Source of the DNA: Leptogranulimonas caecicola | GTDB taxonomy: Bacteria; Actinomycetota; Coriobacteriia; Coriobacteriales; Atopobiaceae | DNA: 64,000 nucleotides | NCBI RefSeq assembly: GCF_023168405.1 | Contig: NZ_AP025285.1 | Coordinates: 1,548,001-1,612,000, forward strand | Reading direction: 5' to 3' | Shown: in pieces, positions 49,064-57,020 of the stretch | Layout: each line of letters starts with the position of its first letter | Position numbering within the stretch: position 1 is the first letter of the stretch | The notes under the pieces: generated by a model | What the model was told of the DNA's origin: nothing | What the model saw: only the letters and a program-made list of their open reading frames with translations | Database searches by the model: none | Position numbers and translations under genes: made by a program

Positions 49064-49095
49064 GCAGTGTGAAAGCAGTACTACTTTCACACTGC
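49064..49095. repeat. perfect 12-bp hairpin
   Basis: GCAGTGTGAAAG (49064-49075) and its complement (49084-49095) with an 8-nt loop, followed on the plus strand by CCCCCTTTT. It may be a terminator or another member of the hairpin families in this gap. Confidence 0.65.
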
Positions 49096-49165
49096 CCCCT
49101 TTTGAGCGCAAAGAGTACTTATAAATAATGAAGGTAGATTTGGTCTACAGGTTTTTGGCCTACAG

Positions 49166-49224
49166 GATAAGGGGTGTTGGCGCAGATCTGACGTAGGTCT
49201 GACGCAGGTCAACACCCCCTTATC
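49166..49224 (-). terminator. long hairpin 3' of the HAD phosphatase gene
   Basis: Arms 49166-49179 and 49210-49224 pair over 14 positions with one bulge. The loop holds the partly repeated sequence TCTGACGTAGGTCTGACGCA. It lies about 30 bp beyond the phosphatase stop codon; no T-run follows, so it may be a 3'-end stabiliser rather than a terminator. Confidence 0.5.
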
Positions 49225-49255
49225 AAAGCACGCTTTTTGTTCTATAAGCCCTGTT

Positions 49256-49906
49256 CTATCCCTGACAGATGGCCTCCTCAAGCTGAGGCACCGTATCTAC
49301 CAGGAGGGCGGCGCCCTTCTCGGCAAGGAAGTCAGGATCCCTGAAGCCCCAGGTCACAGAGATACAGGGGATTTGGGAGTTTTTCGCGGTGAGGATGTCC
49401 ACCTCGGAGTCGCCCACGTAGCAAGCCGTGTCGCGAGAGACTCCCATGGAGTCGAGGGCCAGGTAGACCATGGCGGCGTCGGGCTTTCTGGGGATGTCGT
49501 CTCGCTGGCCCAGCACAAAGTCGAAGGCGCCGGGAAAATGGAGCTCCATGAGCTCGCGCACGGCGAAGTCGCCCTTGTTAGACACGGCGGCGCACTTCAC
49601 GCCGGCGGCGCGCAGATGCTCGATCATCTGAGGAATGCCCGGGTAGGGATGGGTGTGGTCATTGCAGTGGATGGCATAGTAGGCGCAAAAGTCGTCGAAG
49701 ACGCTGTCCACCTCTGGCTGCGGGGTGCCGGCCGGGCAGGCGTCCAGCATGAGCTTGCGCAGGCCGTTTCCTACCATGGCGCGCACCTGGGCCAACGTAT
49801 AGAGCGGGAACCCATGGGCGTCCAGGGTGTGGTTGAGCGCCAGCTGGAGGTCGTCTAGCGTATCCAGGATGGTTCCGTCCAAATCGAATACCGCAGCGTT
49901 GTACAT
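49256..49906 (-). CDS. HAD-superfamily phosphatase (phosphoglycolate phosphatase-like)
   Basis: A 216-residue cytoplasmic HAD hydrolase: nucleophile motif FDLDGTILDT, motif II in AVSNKGD, Lys in IPRKPDAAM, motif III in YVGDSEVDILTAKNSQ. The cap is the small helical type seen in Gph-like phosphatases, and EVDILTAKN matches that group. The substrate is not certain. The ATG at 49906 was chosen over an in-frame TTG seven codons upstream; the AAAGGA site lies in between, at long spacing. It is divergent from aspS. Confidence 0.88.
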   Translation of the reverse strand: MYNAAVFDLDGTILDTLDDLQLALNHTLDAHGFPLYTLAQVRAMVGNGLRKLMLDACPAGTPQPEVDSVFDDFCAYYAIHCNDHTHPYPGIPQMIEHLRAAGVKCAAVSNKGDFAVRELMELHFPGAFDFVLGQRDDIPRKPDAAMVYLALDSMGVSRDTACYVGDSEVDILTAKNSQIPCISVTWGFRDPDFLAEKGAALLVDTVPQLEEAICQG

Positions 49907-50079
49907 GGGTTTCCGCTTCCTTTCCAACTGTTGGCGAATCTGGGCAGCAGCCCCAAGAGCGCGGCCTCGTTGCTATGATAGATAACCGCGTGCGCTCAGG
50001 TGCCGTCTACGCCTGAAGCGCCCCGTCTATCATTCACCGCCCGACCCTGCAGGGGGCGGCAAGACGAAGGGATTTCACC

Positions 50080-51849
50080 GTGTCTTCTTACTCCATGGCA
50101 ACCCATACCTGCGGCCAGCTCCGCGCCCAAGACATTGGCCAGGACGTCACGCTTTGTGGCTGGGTATGGCGCCGCCGCGACCATGGTGGCCTCATCTTTG
50201 TGGACCTGCGCGACAACACCGGCCTCACCCAGCTCACCTTTGACCCCGACAACTCCGGCGGCCAGGCCTTCCATACGGCCGAGGACATTCGCCCCGAGTG
50301 GCCCATCATGGTGAGCGGCACCGTGCGTCATCGCCCGGAGGATACCGCCAACCCCAATCTGCCCACCGGCGAGATCGAGGTGCTAGTACACGAGATCGTG
50401 GTGCTCAACACCTCCAAGACGCCGCCTTTCCAGATTGAGGACAACATCGACACTGCCGAGGACACCCGTCTTCGCTACCGCTACCTGGATTTGCGCCGTC
50501 CCCAGATGCAGCACAACCTCAAGGTGCGCAACGATTTCACCTTCGCCGTCCGCGAGGCGTTGCACAACAATGACTTCCTCGAGGTAGAGACCCCTATGTT
50601 GGCCAAGTCTACCCCCGAGGGCGCCCGCGACTTCATCGTGCCTTCCCGTACCCAGCCGGGCAACTTCTACGCTCTGCCCCAGTCACCCCAGCTGCTGAAG
50701 CAGCTGCTTATGGTGAGCGGCGTGGACCGCTACTACCAGGTGGTCAAGTGCTTCCGCGACGAGGACCTGCGCGCCGACCGCCAGCCGGAGTTCACCCAGG
50801 TAGACCTCGAGATGGCCTTTGTGGACCAAGACAACGTCATGTCCATGGTGGAACACGTGCTCAAGCGCGCCTTTGCCGCCGTGGGCGTCGATATGCCCAG
50901 CCCCCTGCGCCGCATGCCCTACTGGGAGGCCATGGACACCTACGGTTCCGATAAGCCCGACACCCGCTACGGCATGACCTTGGTGGACGTGAGCGACATC
51001 TTCACCGCCTCCCAGTTCAAGGTCTTTGCCAGCGCCGCCACCACTCCCGGCCAGGTAGTCAAGTGCATCAACGCCAAGGGCGCTGGCGCATGGCCCCGCG
51101 CGCAGATCGACAAGCTGGAGAAAGTGGCAAAGGACTTGGGCGCCAAGGGCCTGGCTTGGATCGCCTTCCGCGAGGACGGCTCGGTGAACTCCCCCATCGT
51201 CAAGTTCTTCTCCGACGACGAGATGGCAGCCCTTCGCGAGCGCGCTCAGGTAGAGCCTGGCGACCTGGTGATGTTTGCCGCCACCGAGCGCCTGGAGGCA
51301 GACACCATCCTGGGCGGCATGCGCACCCACATGGCCAACGCGCTGGATATCCCCCGCGAGGGCCACGACTTCCTCTGGGTAGTGGACTTCCCCATGTTCG
51401 CCTACGACAAGAAGGCGAACCGCTACTCCGCGGAGCACCATCCCTTCACCCTGCCGGTTGAGGCCGACATCCCCCTCATCGACACCGACCCTCTGGCCGT
51501 AGGCTCCTACACCTATGACTTTGTCATGGACGGCTTCGAGGCTGGCGGCGGCGGCCTGCGTATCCACAACGCCGACCTGCAGATGAAGGTCCTCGAGCGC
51601 CTGGGCTTCACCCCCGAGCGCGCCCAGGAGCAATTTGGCTTCCTGCTTGAGGCCCTCTCCTTTGGCGCGCCTCCCATGGGCGGCTTTGCCCTGGGCCTCG
51701 ACCGCGTATGCATGCTTTTGGTAGGCGCCGACTCCATCCGCGACGTCATGGCCTTCCCCAAGACCTCCAGCGGCTCCGACCTCATGCAGGGCGCGCCCTC
51801 CGAGGTCTCTGCGGCCCAGCTCAAGGATGTAAGCCTGCGCATCGACTAG
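50080..51849 (+). CDS. aspS: aspartyl-tRNA synthetase
   Basis: A 589-residue class II synthetase charging tRNA-Asp (perhaps also tRNA-Asn). It has the N-terminal OB anticodon-binding domain (VTLCGWVWRRRDHGGLIFVD), class II motif 1 (EVETPMLAKSTPEGARDF), motif 2 (CFRDEDLRADRQPEFTQVD), the bacterial GAD insertion (about residues 290-420) and motif 3 (GGFALGLDRVCMLL). The length is normal. The start is GTG at 50080 with AAGGGA about 9 nt upstream; an ATG five codons later is the alternative. Monocistronic. Confidence 0.96.
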   Translation: MSSYSMATHTCGQLRAQDIGQDVTLCGWVWRRRDHGGLIFVDLRDNTGLTQLTFDPDNSGGQAFHTAEDIRPEWPIMVSGTVRHRPEDTANPNLPTGEIEVLVHEIVVLNTSKTPPFQIEDNIDTAEDTRLRYRYLDLRRPQMQHNLKVRNDFTFAVREALHNNDFLEVETPMLAKSTPEGARDFIVPSRTQPGNFYALPQSPQLLKQLLMVSGVDRYYQVVKCFRDEDLRADRQPEFTQVDLEMAFVDQDNVMSMVEHVLKRAFAAVGVDMPSPLRRMPYWEAMDTYGSDKPDTRYGMTLVDVSDIFTASQFKVFASAATTPGQVVKCINAKGAGAWPRAQIDKLEKVAKDLGAKGLAWIAFREDGSVNSPIVKFFSDDEMAALRERAQVEPGDLVMFAATERLEADTILGGMRTHMANALDIPREGHDFLWVVDFPMFAYDKKANRYSAEHHPFTLPVEADIPLIDTDPLAVGSYTYDFVMDGFEAGGGGLRIHNADLQMKVLERLGFTPERAQEQFGFLLEALSFGAPPMGGFALGLDRVCMLLVGADSIRDVMAFPKTSSGSDLMQGAPSEVSAAQLKDVSLRID

Positions 51850-51940
51850 ACGCACTGCGCCCGGCCCGCTGCGGTTGACCTGCCGAGAAACACTGCCACT
51901 GCAAGCAGGGGCTGAGCGCCTAGCACGATCCCTTGACACC

Positions 51941-51977
51941 AAGCGGTTCATGTCTTTAGGGGCATGGGCCGCTTTTC
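51941..51977 (+). terminator. terminator of aspS
   Basis: A 12-bp stem with two G-U pairs (51941-51952 with 51963-51974), followed by TTTTCTG, about 90 bp after the stop. A one-mismatch copy of the 12-mer repeat (51882-51893) lies between gene and terminator. Confidence 0.7.
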
Positions 51978-52240
51978 TGTGGACATATGGGATGGCATGG
52001 GATGCGCTTCTCGGTTGAGAACCGCTGCACGAACGCGAACAACTGCAAATGAGAACGGGTTACTGAATGAAAGTGGATTCCCGGATTAGAACATGCGTTT
52101 TGATGCCCTCAAAAAACTATCTACTTTTGCTACCTAATGTGTTGCAATTGTAGTAAGATGCACTTATTGATGCAAGAAGGCCTAGTATACCTGGGCCTTC
52201 CTATATTGATGCCGATGGCTCGCACCGAGGAAGGATCACT

Positions 52241-52927
52241 ATGAAGGCACTGGATGCTCTCAATAAGCTCAGCGACCTATGTGCTCGCCAAAAGGGGTTA
52301 TTTACTTCGGCACAAGCCCAGGAAGTCGGTGTTAACCGCACCACTCTTACTCGCCTTGCCGCCCACCAGCAAATCGTTCCCATTGCACGCGGCGTCTACC
52401 GAGCCGCTACGGCGCCAGCGCTGCGAGAGGAACCTGTCTATGCCGCATGGCTTTCTTTGGATCCCAAAACTCCCGCTTGGAAGCGCAAGCTAGATAACAC
52501 CGATTACGTGGTCTCTCGTGAAACTGCTGCCTGGCTCTACGGATTCGACGAGTTTGATCCCAAACCCTATGCCTTTGCCAGCATCGAACGCAAGCAGACT
52601 CGCAACAAAGGCATCCACTTGTTCAAGCATGCAATCAAGCCTGAAGATGTGAGGGTAGTCGACGGCCTCCCCGTACTTTCGCGCCAACGCACTGCCACCG
52701 AGATTCTCAAGTATTGCCCCAATACTCGAGCGATCATCGATTTTTTAAGCACACTTACACCCGAAGAACGACCTTTGAGCATGATGCGGCTCCTTGGAAA
52801 TCGGGAGACAAAGTTCTCCTCTCTGGATGCCCATCAAATTAGATCTGTTTGCAACCTCTGGAGAAAAGAGGACCGCTCCCTAAGGAATGACTGGGGCACA
52901 GATCACACAGGTAGAGCCCATAGTTAG
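52241..52927 (+). CDS. AbiEi-like (type IV) antitoxin-domain protein, no toxin partner
   Basis: A 228-residue protein with an N-terminal winged helix typical of AbiEi antitoxins (KGLFTSAQAQEVGVNRTTLT, RLAAHQQIVPIARGVYR), then a C-terminal domain of the AbiEi kind (YVVSRETAAWLYGFDEFDP, GLPVLSRQRTATEIL). In AbiE systems such a protein represses its own promoter and neutralises the AbiEii nucleotidyltransferase. Here no nucleotidyltransferase gene follows, so it is solitary; it may act as a regulator or guard. GGAAGGATCACT precedes the ATG. A likely promoter is TTGCAA-17-TATTGA about 70 nt upstream. The gene is AT-richer than its neighbours and sits between inverted repeats, which suggests transfer. 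Confidence 0.75.
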   Translation: MKALDALNKLSDLCARQKGLFTSAQAQEVGVNRTTLTRLAAHQQIVPIARGVYRAATAPALREEPVYAAWLSLDPKTPAWKRKLDNTDYVVSRETAAWLYGFDEFDPKPYAFASIERKQTRNKGIHLFKHAIKPEDVRVVDGLPVLSRQRTATEILKYCPNTRAIIDFLSTLTPEERPLSMMRLLGNRETKFSSLDAHQIRSVCNLWRKEDRSLRNDWGTDHTGRAHS

Positions 52928-53008
52928 TACTTCTTAGGAAGAGGGAGCACATGGACAGCTTTAGAGATCATCTGAAAAACCCTTAGCAGCCAGAGTTCAT
53001 ATCGCAGC

Positions 53009-53115
53009 CCCTCAAAATACTTACTTCACTTGTATCAATCTAAGACATGGCTAATGTGCGCTTTTTTCACATTAGCCATGTTCATTTGTAGCTAACGTAG
53101 ATAGTTTTCTGAGGG
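53009..53115. repeat. 107-bp palindromic element, copy A
   Basis: Ends CCCTCAAAA (53009-53017) and TTTTCTGAGGG (53105-53115) are near-inverted. The centre is a perfect 13-bp hairpin (53046-53058 with 53068-53080). Copy B at 59577-59681 has the same plan and size with a different but equally perfect stem. The rest of the 52,928-53,230 gap has no gene. Confidence 0.75.
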
Positions 53116-53230
53116 TCTGTCACCCCTCTTTTCTTGGCCCATTGATCGTTGGCCTTGGCCCTTCTTGGTTCTTCACAGCTATCTCGCCCCTCACCTTCCT
53201 AACTTCGCCGGGAGCTCTCCTGGCTCTTTC

Positions 53231-53899
53231 TCAGGCTCCTTCCACGTCGCGTGCGGCCTGGTACCACACCACCACGCCACACAGGCGCAAAGAGCGCTGC
53301 TCCACTATGAGATCGGGAGTGCCCCTTTCGTGAGACCAGGTAGAGAGCATGGCTACGCTGCCATTGGCCATATAGCGGCGTATCACTACGTTGGCATCGT
53401 CTACAAGCACCACCACAGAGCAGCCGTTATAGGGTGCCACTTGAGGATCCACCAGCAGCAGCGAGCCTGCGGGGTACACCTTGTTCATGGCGCCAGAATC
53501 CATCACTACAAAGAGGGCGTTGGGGTGGCGCTGGGCGATATCGGGAGGCGCATAGGCACTGCCTTTGCGTACCAACGTGGTGCCGTTGCCAGAGCGGATG
53601 TTGCGATAGCAGGGGTATTGGCAGGCAGCCAGCAACGTAGCTTTGGTCTTCTCGGCAGAAGCGCAAGTTGCCTCATCGGCATCTAGCGCTTGAGAGATTG
53701 CGCGAGGTCCTCCAAGGATCTCTTCGACGGTAACTCCGCACGCCGCAGCGATGCGAGCCAGGGAGTCTTTGCGCAAGAAGATGGCGTCGCGCTCCCACCG
53801 GGAGACGGTTTCTTGAGTTGTCCCCACCAATTGGGCAAAGGCCGTTTGCGAGAGGCCCTTTTGCCGGCGCAGGTGGCGTATGTTCTCGCCCACAGACAT
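53231..53899 (-). CDS. XRE-family regulator with S24-like domain lacking catalytic dyad
   Basis: A 222-residue regulator. Residues about 5-60 are a Cro/C1-type helix-turn-helix (IRHLRRQKGLSQTAFAQLVG, TTQETVSRWERD). The C-terminal ~100 residues match the LexA/S24 fold (YPAGSLLLVDPQ, GCSVVVLVDDANVVIRRY). The catalytic Ser normally found just before Met in GDSM is Ala here (SGAMN), and the catalytic Lys is Arg (VVIRRY). It should therefore not self-cleave; ligand or partner binding is more likely. The ATG at 53899 follows the stop of the arginine deiminase homologue by 5 nt, so the two are co-translated. It probably controls the divergent arginine genes. Confidence 0.85.
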   Translation of the reverse strand: MSVGENIRHLRRQKGLSQTAFAQLVGTTQETVSRWERDAIFLRKDSLARIAAACGVTVEEILGGPRAISQALDADEATCASAEKTKATLLAACQYPCYRNIRSGNGTTLVRKGSAYAPPDIAQRHPNALFVVMDSGAMNKVYPAGSLLLVDPQVAPYNGCSVVVLVDDANVVIRRYMANGSVAMLSTWSHERGTPDLIVEQRSLRLCGVVVWYQAARDVEGA

Positions 53900-53904
53900 G
53901 GAGG

Positions 53905-55197
53905 TCACTCCACAGTCTCGCGCCAGAGCGGCAATGCAAGGCTGCCGGGGCCGCCAAAGCCGTCGGTGAGCTCGATGGTGGGGACAGCGATGATGTCGAG
54001 GCCCGCTTTCTCCAGCAAGTCGTTGACGCGCAGGTTGCCCTGGCTTACACAGAGCACCCCGGGAGCAAGGCACAAAACGCCGATGGCCTCGCCTGCCAGC
54101 TCGGCGGCCAAGGAGCTGTCGGTACCGTCTACCTCGATGAACTTTAGGGGACCCTGGTGAAGGGCGCGCTTGAGCATAGCCTTGAGGCCGCCGCGCTCCT
54201 CCTCGATGCGCACCTCGCCTTTTTTGCGTCCGCGATGGAGGCGCAGGAGGGGGCCTTGCTCGGCCAGGCTGCGATCCATCAGGAAGGTGTCGCAGTCCAC
54301 GCGAGCTAGATAGGTGTCCAAATGCAGGCGGTTCCCGGTACCGGGGACGGGGATCACGTAGATGTCCTTGATATCTGAGGCGGGCATAGGAGCTGCGTCG
54401 CCGGATGGCGCACCATCCCTAGAGCCCCAAAGCAAATGGCGGGCAAGCACGTCGATGGCGGGGCCCTCGGTGCGGCTGGAAAGCCCTATGGCCAGGCTTT
54501 TGTCGGTAAGGTTGATAAGGTCGCCGCCCTCGATATGAAACGAGCAGCTGTGGTCGAGCCATTGGGGCGTGGAGCTAAACGCCGGCAGATGGCGCAGGAG
54601 GATCTGGTAGAGATCCACCTCGCGGGTACGGTCGCGCCAGTACATGGAGTTGCAAGTAAGCCCTCGGCCGATAGCCGTAACGGGATCACGCACAAAAAAG
54701 CTGGTGTTCATGGGGCGCGAGAGGAAAAGTTCGGGGTCGAAGGCGGTGTCGGTGCGCTGCGCCAAGGGAAAGGACGCAGGGCTCGCCAAGTTGGTCTGGC
54801 CGTAGCGCACCCCGTCATAGAGGGATTGCACCAGTTGTGCGGGGCTGCCTTGGGACAAGAAATAGTCGCGCAGGGCGCCGGTGAGCTCGGCGCCCTCTAC
54901 GGGGCTGTCGGCCACAAAGGCGTCCACGAGTTCCTGGCGGGCCTCAGGCGAAGCCTCCAGAGTCTGTTGCAGCGCGTCGCAGACCTCGATCACCTCTACA
55001 TCATGAGCCTTGAGCACGCCCACCAACGCATCGTGTTCCCGCTGGGCCTGCTCAAGGTCAAAGCTGCTGCGGCCTGGGCGCAAAGGAAACGCCTGGAAAA
55101 AGTCTCCGTGGGCCGTCTGCTGGGTTTCTCGCCCTGGGCGATGAACGATCGCCCGTCTGAGCGCGCCTATCTCGTTGGTTACCTGTACATAGCTCAT
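53905..55197 (-). CDS. arginine deiminase homologue lacking the catalytic cysteine
   Basis: A 430-residue member of the arginine deiminase family. It keeps the N-terminal EIGALRRAIVHRPGRE, the FVRDP Asp motif, HIEGGD (His/Glu region) and LHLDT (His). At the C-terminus, where active enzymes have GGPRCMSMP with the nucleophilic Cys, it has GGPGSLALP, so Ser419 (or nothing) replaces Cys. Deimination is therefore very unlikely. The frame is intact with a good site (AAGGGAGAGATC), so it is a maintained pseudoenzyme rather than a decayed gene. It is the first gene of an operon with the XRE/S24-like regulator and diverges from the transporter-arcA-arcB genes. Inference: it binds arginine or citrulline and signals to the regulator. 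Confidence 0.88.
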   Translation of the reverse strand: MSYVQVTNEIGALRRAIVHRPGRETQQTAHGDFFQAFPLRPGRSSFDLEQAQREHDALVGVLKAHDVEVIEVCDALQQTLEASPEARQELVDAFVADSPVEGAELTGALRDYFLSQGSPAQLVQSLYDGVRYGQTNLASPASFPLAQRTDTAFDPELFLSRPMNTSFFVRDPVTAIGRGLTCNSMYWRDRTREVDLYQILLRHLPAFSSTPQWLDHSCSFHIEGGDLINLTDKSLAIGLSSRTEGPAIDVLARHLLWGSRDGAPSGDAAPMPASDIKDIYVIPVPGTGNRLHLDTYLARVDCDTFLMDRSLAEQGPLLRLHRGRKKGEVRIEEERGGLKAMLKRALHQGPLKFIEVDGTDSSLAAELAGEAIGVLCLAPGVLCVSQGNLRVNDLLEKAGLDIIAVPTIELTDGFGGPGSLALPLWRETVE

Positions 55198-55277
55198 GAT
55201 CTCTCCCTTGCTTCAGCCTCACCCTAGCGCATTGGAAACAGCTCTCCCAGCTATAGGAGGCCTATATGATATTGCGC

Positions 55278-55314
55278 GTCATATTTTTTGAGATTTATGA
55301 CAGTCTACGTCATA
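55278..55314. promoter_or_regulatory. candidate operator between divergent arginine operons
   Basis: GTCATA (55278-55283) and TATGAC (55296-55301) form an inverted repeat with a 12-bp spacer, and another GTCATA is at 55309-55314. They sit in the 262-bp gap between the two divergent arginine operons. This is a natural site for the XRE regulator or an ArgR-type protein; I could not assign promoter boxes firmly. Confidence 0.4.
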
Positions 55315-55459
55315 GGCTACGCCATTTAAAGGACAGATCCCCTCTCTGATGCCCCTTCCTCCCTCGCCTCGCAACTCTGAACCCCATGATGGCCTCATTG
55401 GTAAAGGCCAAGGTGAAGCCCCACAAGAGCCTCGCCCAAGCTTGCAAGAGAGGAGTCCC

Positions 55460-56893
55460 ATGAGTCAGAAAACAAAGAAGGCCTTCGCGGTACCCCACAC
55501 CTACACCATCATCTTTGCCCTGATGGTTCTGGTGGCAGCGCTCACGTGGGTGGTGCCCTCAGGCGTGTTTGACACCGCCGAGGTCAACGGCCGCGAAGTG
55601 ACCGTCGCAGGCACCTATCATGAGGTGGACAAAGTGAGCGTGGATCCCGAGACCGGCGATGAGGTGGATCTTCGCCAGGGCGTCAACGCAGTGCTCGAAG
55701 CACCTACTCTGGGCATCCAGGAAGCCATCGAAGTGGTTGCCTTTGTGTTTGTGGTGGGCGGCTCGTTCCAAATCATCACCGCCACAGGAGCCATCGACGC
55801 CGGCATGCGCCGAGTGGTCAGGCGCTTCAAGTCTAAAGACATCGTGGTGATCCCCGTTGCCATGCTGCTCTTCGCCCTGGGCGGCTCGACCTTTGGCATG
55901 GCCGAGGAGACCTTGCCCTTCTTCGCCATCTTCCTGCCCATCATGATCACCATGGGCTTCGATTCCATCACAGCTTTCATGATCGTCTTCTTGGGCGCCA
56001 AGGCTGGCTATGTGGCTTCCACCATCAACCCCTTCAGCGTCCTCATCTCCCAGGGCATCTTAGGGATCACCGGCAACCCTCAGCTGTGGCTGCGAGCCAT
56101 CATGTTCGTGGTCATCGTGGGCCTCACCATTGCCTTCGTGATGCTCTATGCCACCCGCATCCGCAAGAACCCCGAGAAGTCCCTCACCTACCATGAGGAT
56201 CAAGTCCTGCGCCAAGACATCAAGACCGTGGATGAGGAGACCCCCTTCACCGGTCAGCAAAAAGCCGTGTTGGCAGTCTTCATAGGCGGCATCGCCCTCA
56301 TCGTCTGGGGCCTGGTGAGCCAGGGTTGGTACATGAACGAGCTCTCCGCCATCTTCTTGGCCATGGGCATCATCTCGGGCATCATCGCCGGCTTCGGCCA
56401 GAAGCGCATCGCCGAGGAGTTCGTGGCCGGCCTTAAGGACTTCGCCTTCTCCGCCATCGTCATCGGCCTTGCCCGCGGCGTCCTGGTCATCGCCAACAAC
56501 GGCATGATCATCGACACCATCTTGAACGACATGGCCAACGGCCTCGCAGGAGTCCCCAGCGCCATCTTCACCTCCATCCTCTACCTGCTGGAAAACCTGC
56601 TCACCATCCTGGTGCCCAGCTCATCCAGCCTGGCCGCCCTCACCATGCCCATCTTTGGGCCCCTCACCGAGCTCATGGGCCTGAACCCCGAAGGCGCCGT
56701 CACCGCCCTCTGCCTGGCCGAGCCTATGATGACTATCATGGCCCCCACCTCCGCCATCCTGGTGGCCGGCCTGGCCGTCTGCAAGATCAGCCTGGAGAAG
56801 TGGTGGAAGGTCTCCTGGAAGTACTTTTTGGCCATGTCCCTTGTCTGCATGGTCTTCACCGCCATCTCGGCCATGCTCCCCGTGGTGGCCTAG
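55460..56893 (+). CDS. YfcC/DcuC-superfamily transporter of the arginine island
   Basis: A 477-residue polytopic membrane protein (about 12-13 helices) of the YfcC group in the C4-dicarboxylate anaerobic carrier superfamily. It has an early helix (TIIFALMVLVAALTWVVPSG), conserved GGSTFGMAEETLPF and YVASTINPFS loops, and the late LVPSSSSLAALTMPI. In several bacteria relatives sit with arginine deiminase genes and act as arginine/ornithine exchangers; context supports that role here. The ATG at 55460 has GAGAGGAG 4 nt upstream and the frame is open 37 codons earlier without a site. First gene of the plus-strand arginine operon. Confidence 0.85.
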   Translation: MSQKTKKAFAVPHTYTIIFALMVLVAALTWVVPSGVFDTAEVNGREVTVAGTYHEVDKVSVDPETGDEVDLRQGVNAVLEAPTLGIQEAIEVVAFVFVVGGSFQIITATGAIDAGMRRVVRRFKSKDIVVIPVAMLLFALGGSTFGMAEETLPFFAIFLPIMITMGFDSITAFMIVFLGAKAGYVASTINPFSVLISQGILGITGNPQLWLRAIMFVVIVGLTIAFVMLYATRIRKNPEKSLTYHEDQVLRQDIKTVDEETPFTGQQKAVLAVFIGGIALIVWGLVSQGWYMNELSAIFLAMGIISGIIAGFGQKRIAEEFVAGLKDFAFSAIVIGLARGVLVIANNGMIIDTILNDMANGLAGVPSAIFTSILYLLENLLTILVPSSSSLAALTMPIFGPLTELMGLNPEGAVTALCLAEPMMTIMAPTSAILVAGLAVCKISLEKWWKVSWKYFLAMSLVCMVFTAISAMLPVVA

Positions 56894-56912
56894 CCCGCTA
56901 CCCATATTCCCT

Positions 56913-56966
56913 GGCAGGGAGGGCGTTTTTATCGGCACATGCCGAGAAACCCATGGCCTCCCTGCC
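56913..56966 (+). terminator. large intercistronic hairpin containing the 12-mer repeat
   Basis: GGCAGGGAGG (56913-56922) pairs with CCTCCCTGCC (56957-56966). Inside, TCGGCA and TGCCGA form a second small hairpin, the latter part of an exact GCCGAGAAACCC copy (56941-56952). It lies between the transporter and arcA and may partly terminate or process the transcript. Confidence 0.5.
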
Positions 56967-57020
56967 GGCGGCATCGCCCTTTTCGCATCAATCCCTTCGA
57001 CATCGAAGAAAGGTTTTGCC

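Larger units (their letters stand above)
52106..53115. mobile_element. candidate mobile segment: 28-bp inverted repeats around AbiEi gene
   Basis: Positions 52106-52133 match the reverse complement of 53088-53115 at 25 of 28 positions, beginning CCCTCA. The only gene between is the AbiEi-like antitoxin gene, with AT-richer flanks. No transposase and no clear target duplication are seen. It could be a non-autonomous transposon, or the repeats could be binding sites for the AbiEi-like protein. Confidence 0.5.

Noticed and set aside
53900-54073. Longer N-terminus for the XRE regulator
   Set aside because: The 58 extra codons overlap the end of the deiminase homologue and do not resemble the family; the domain begins at the ATG at 53899.
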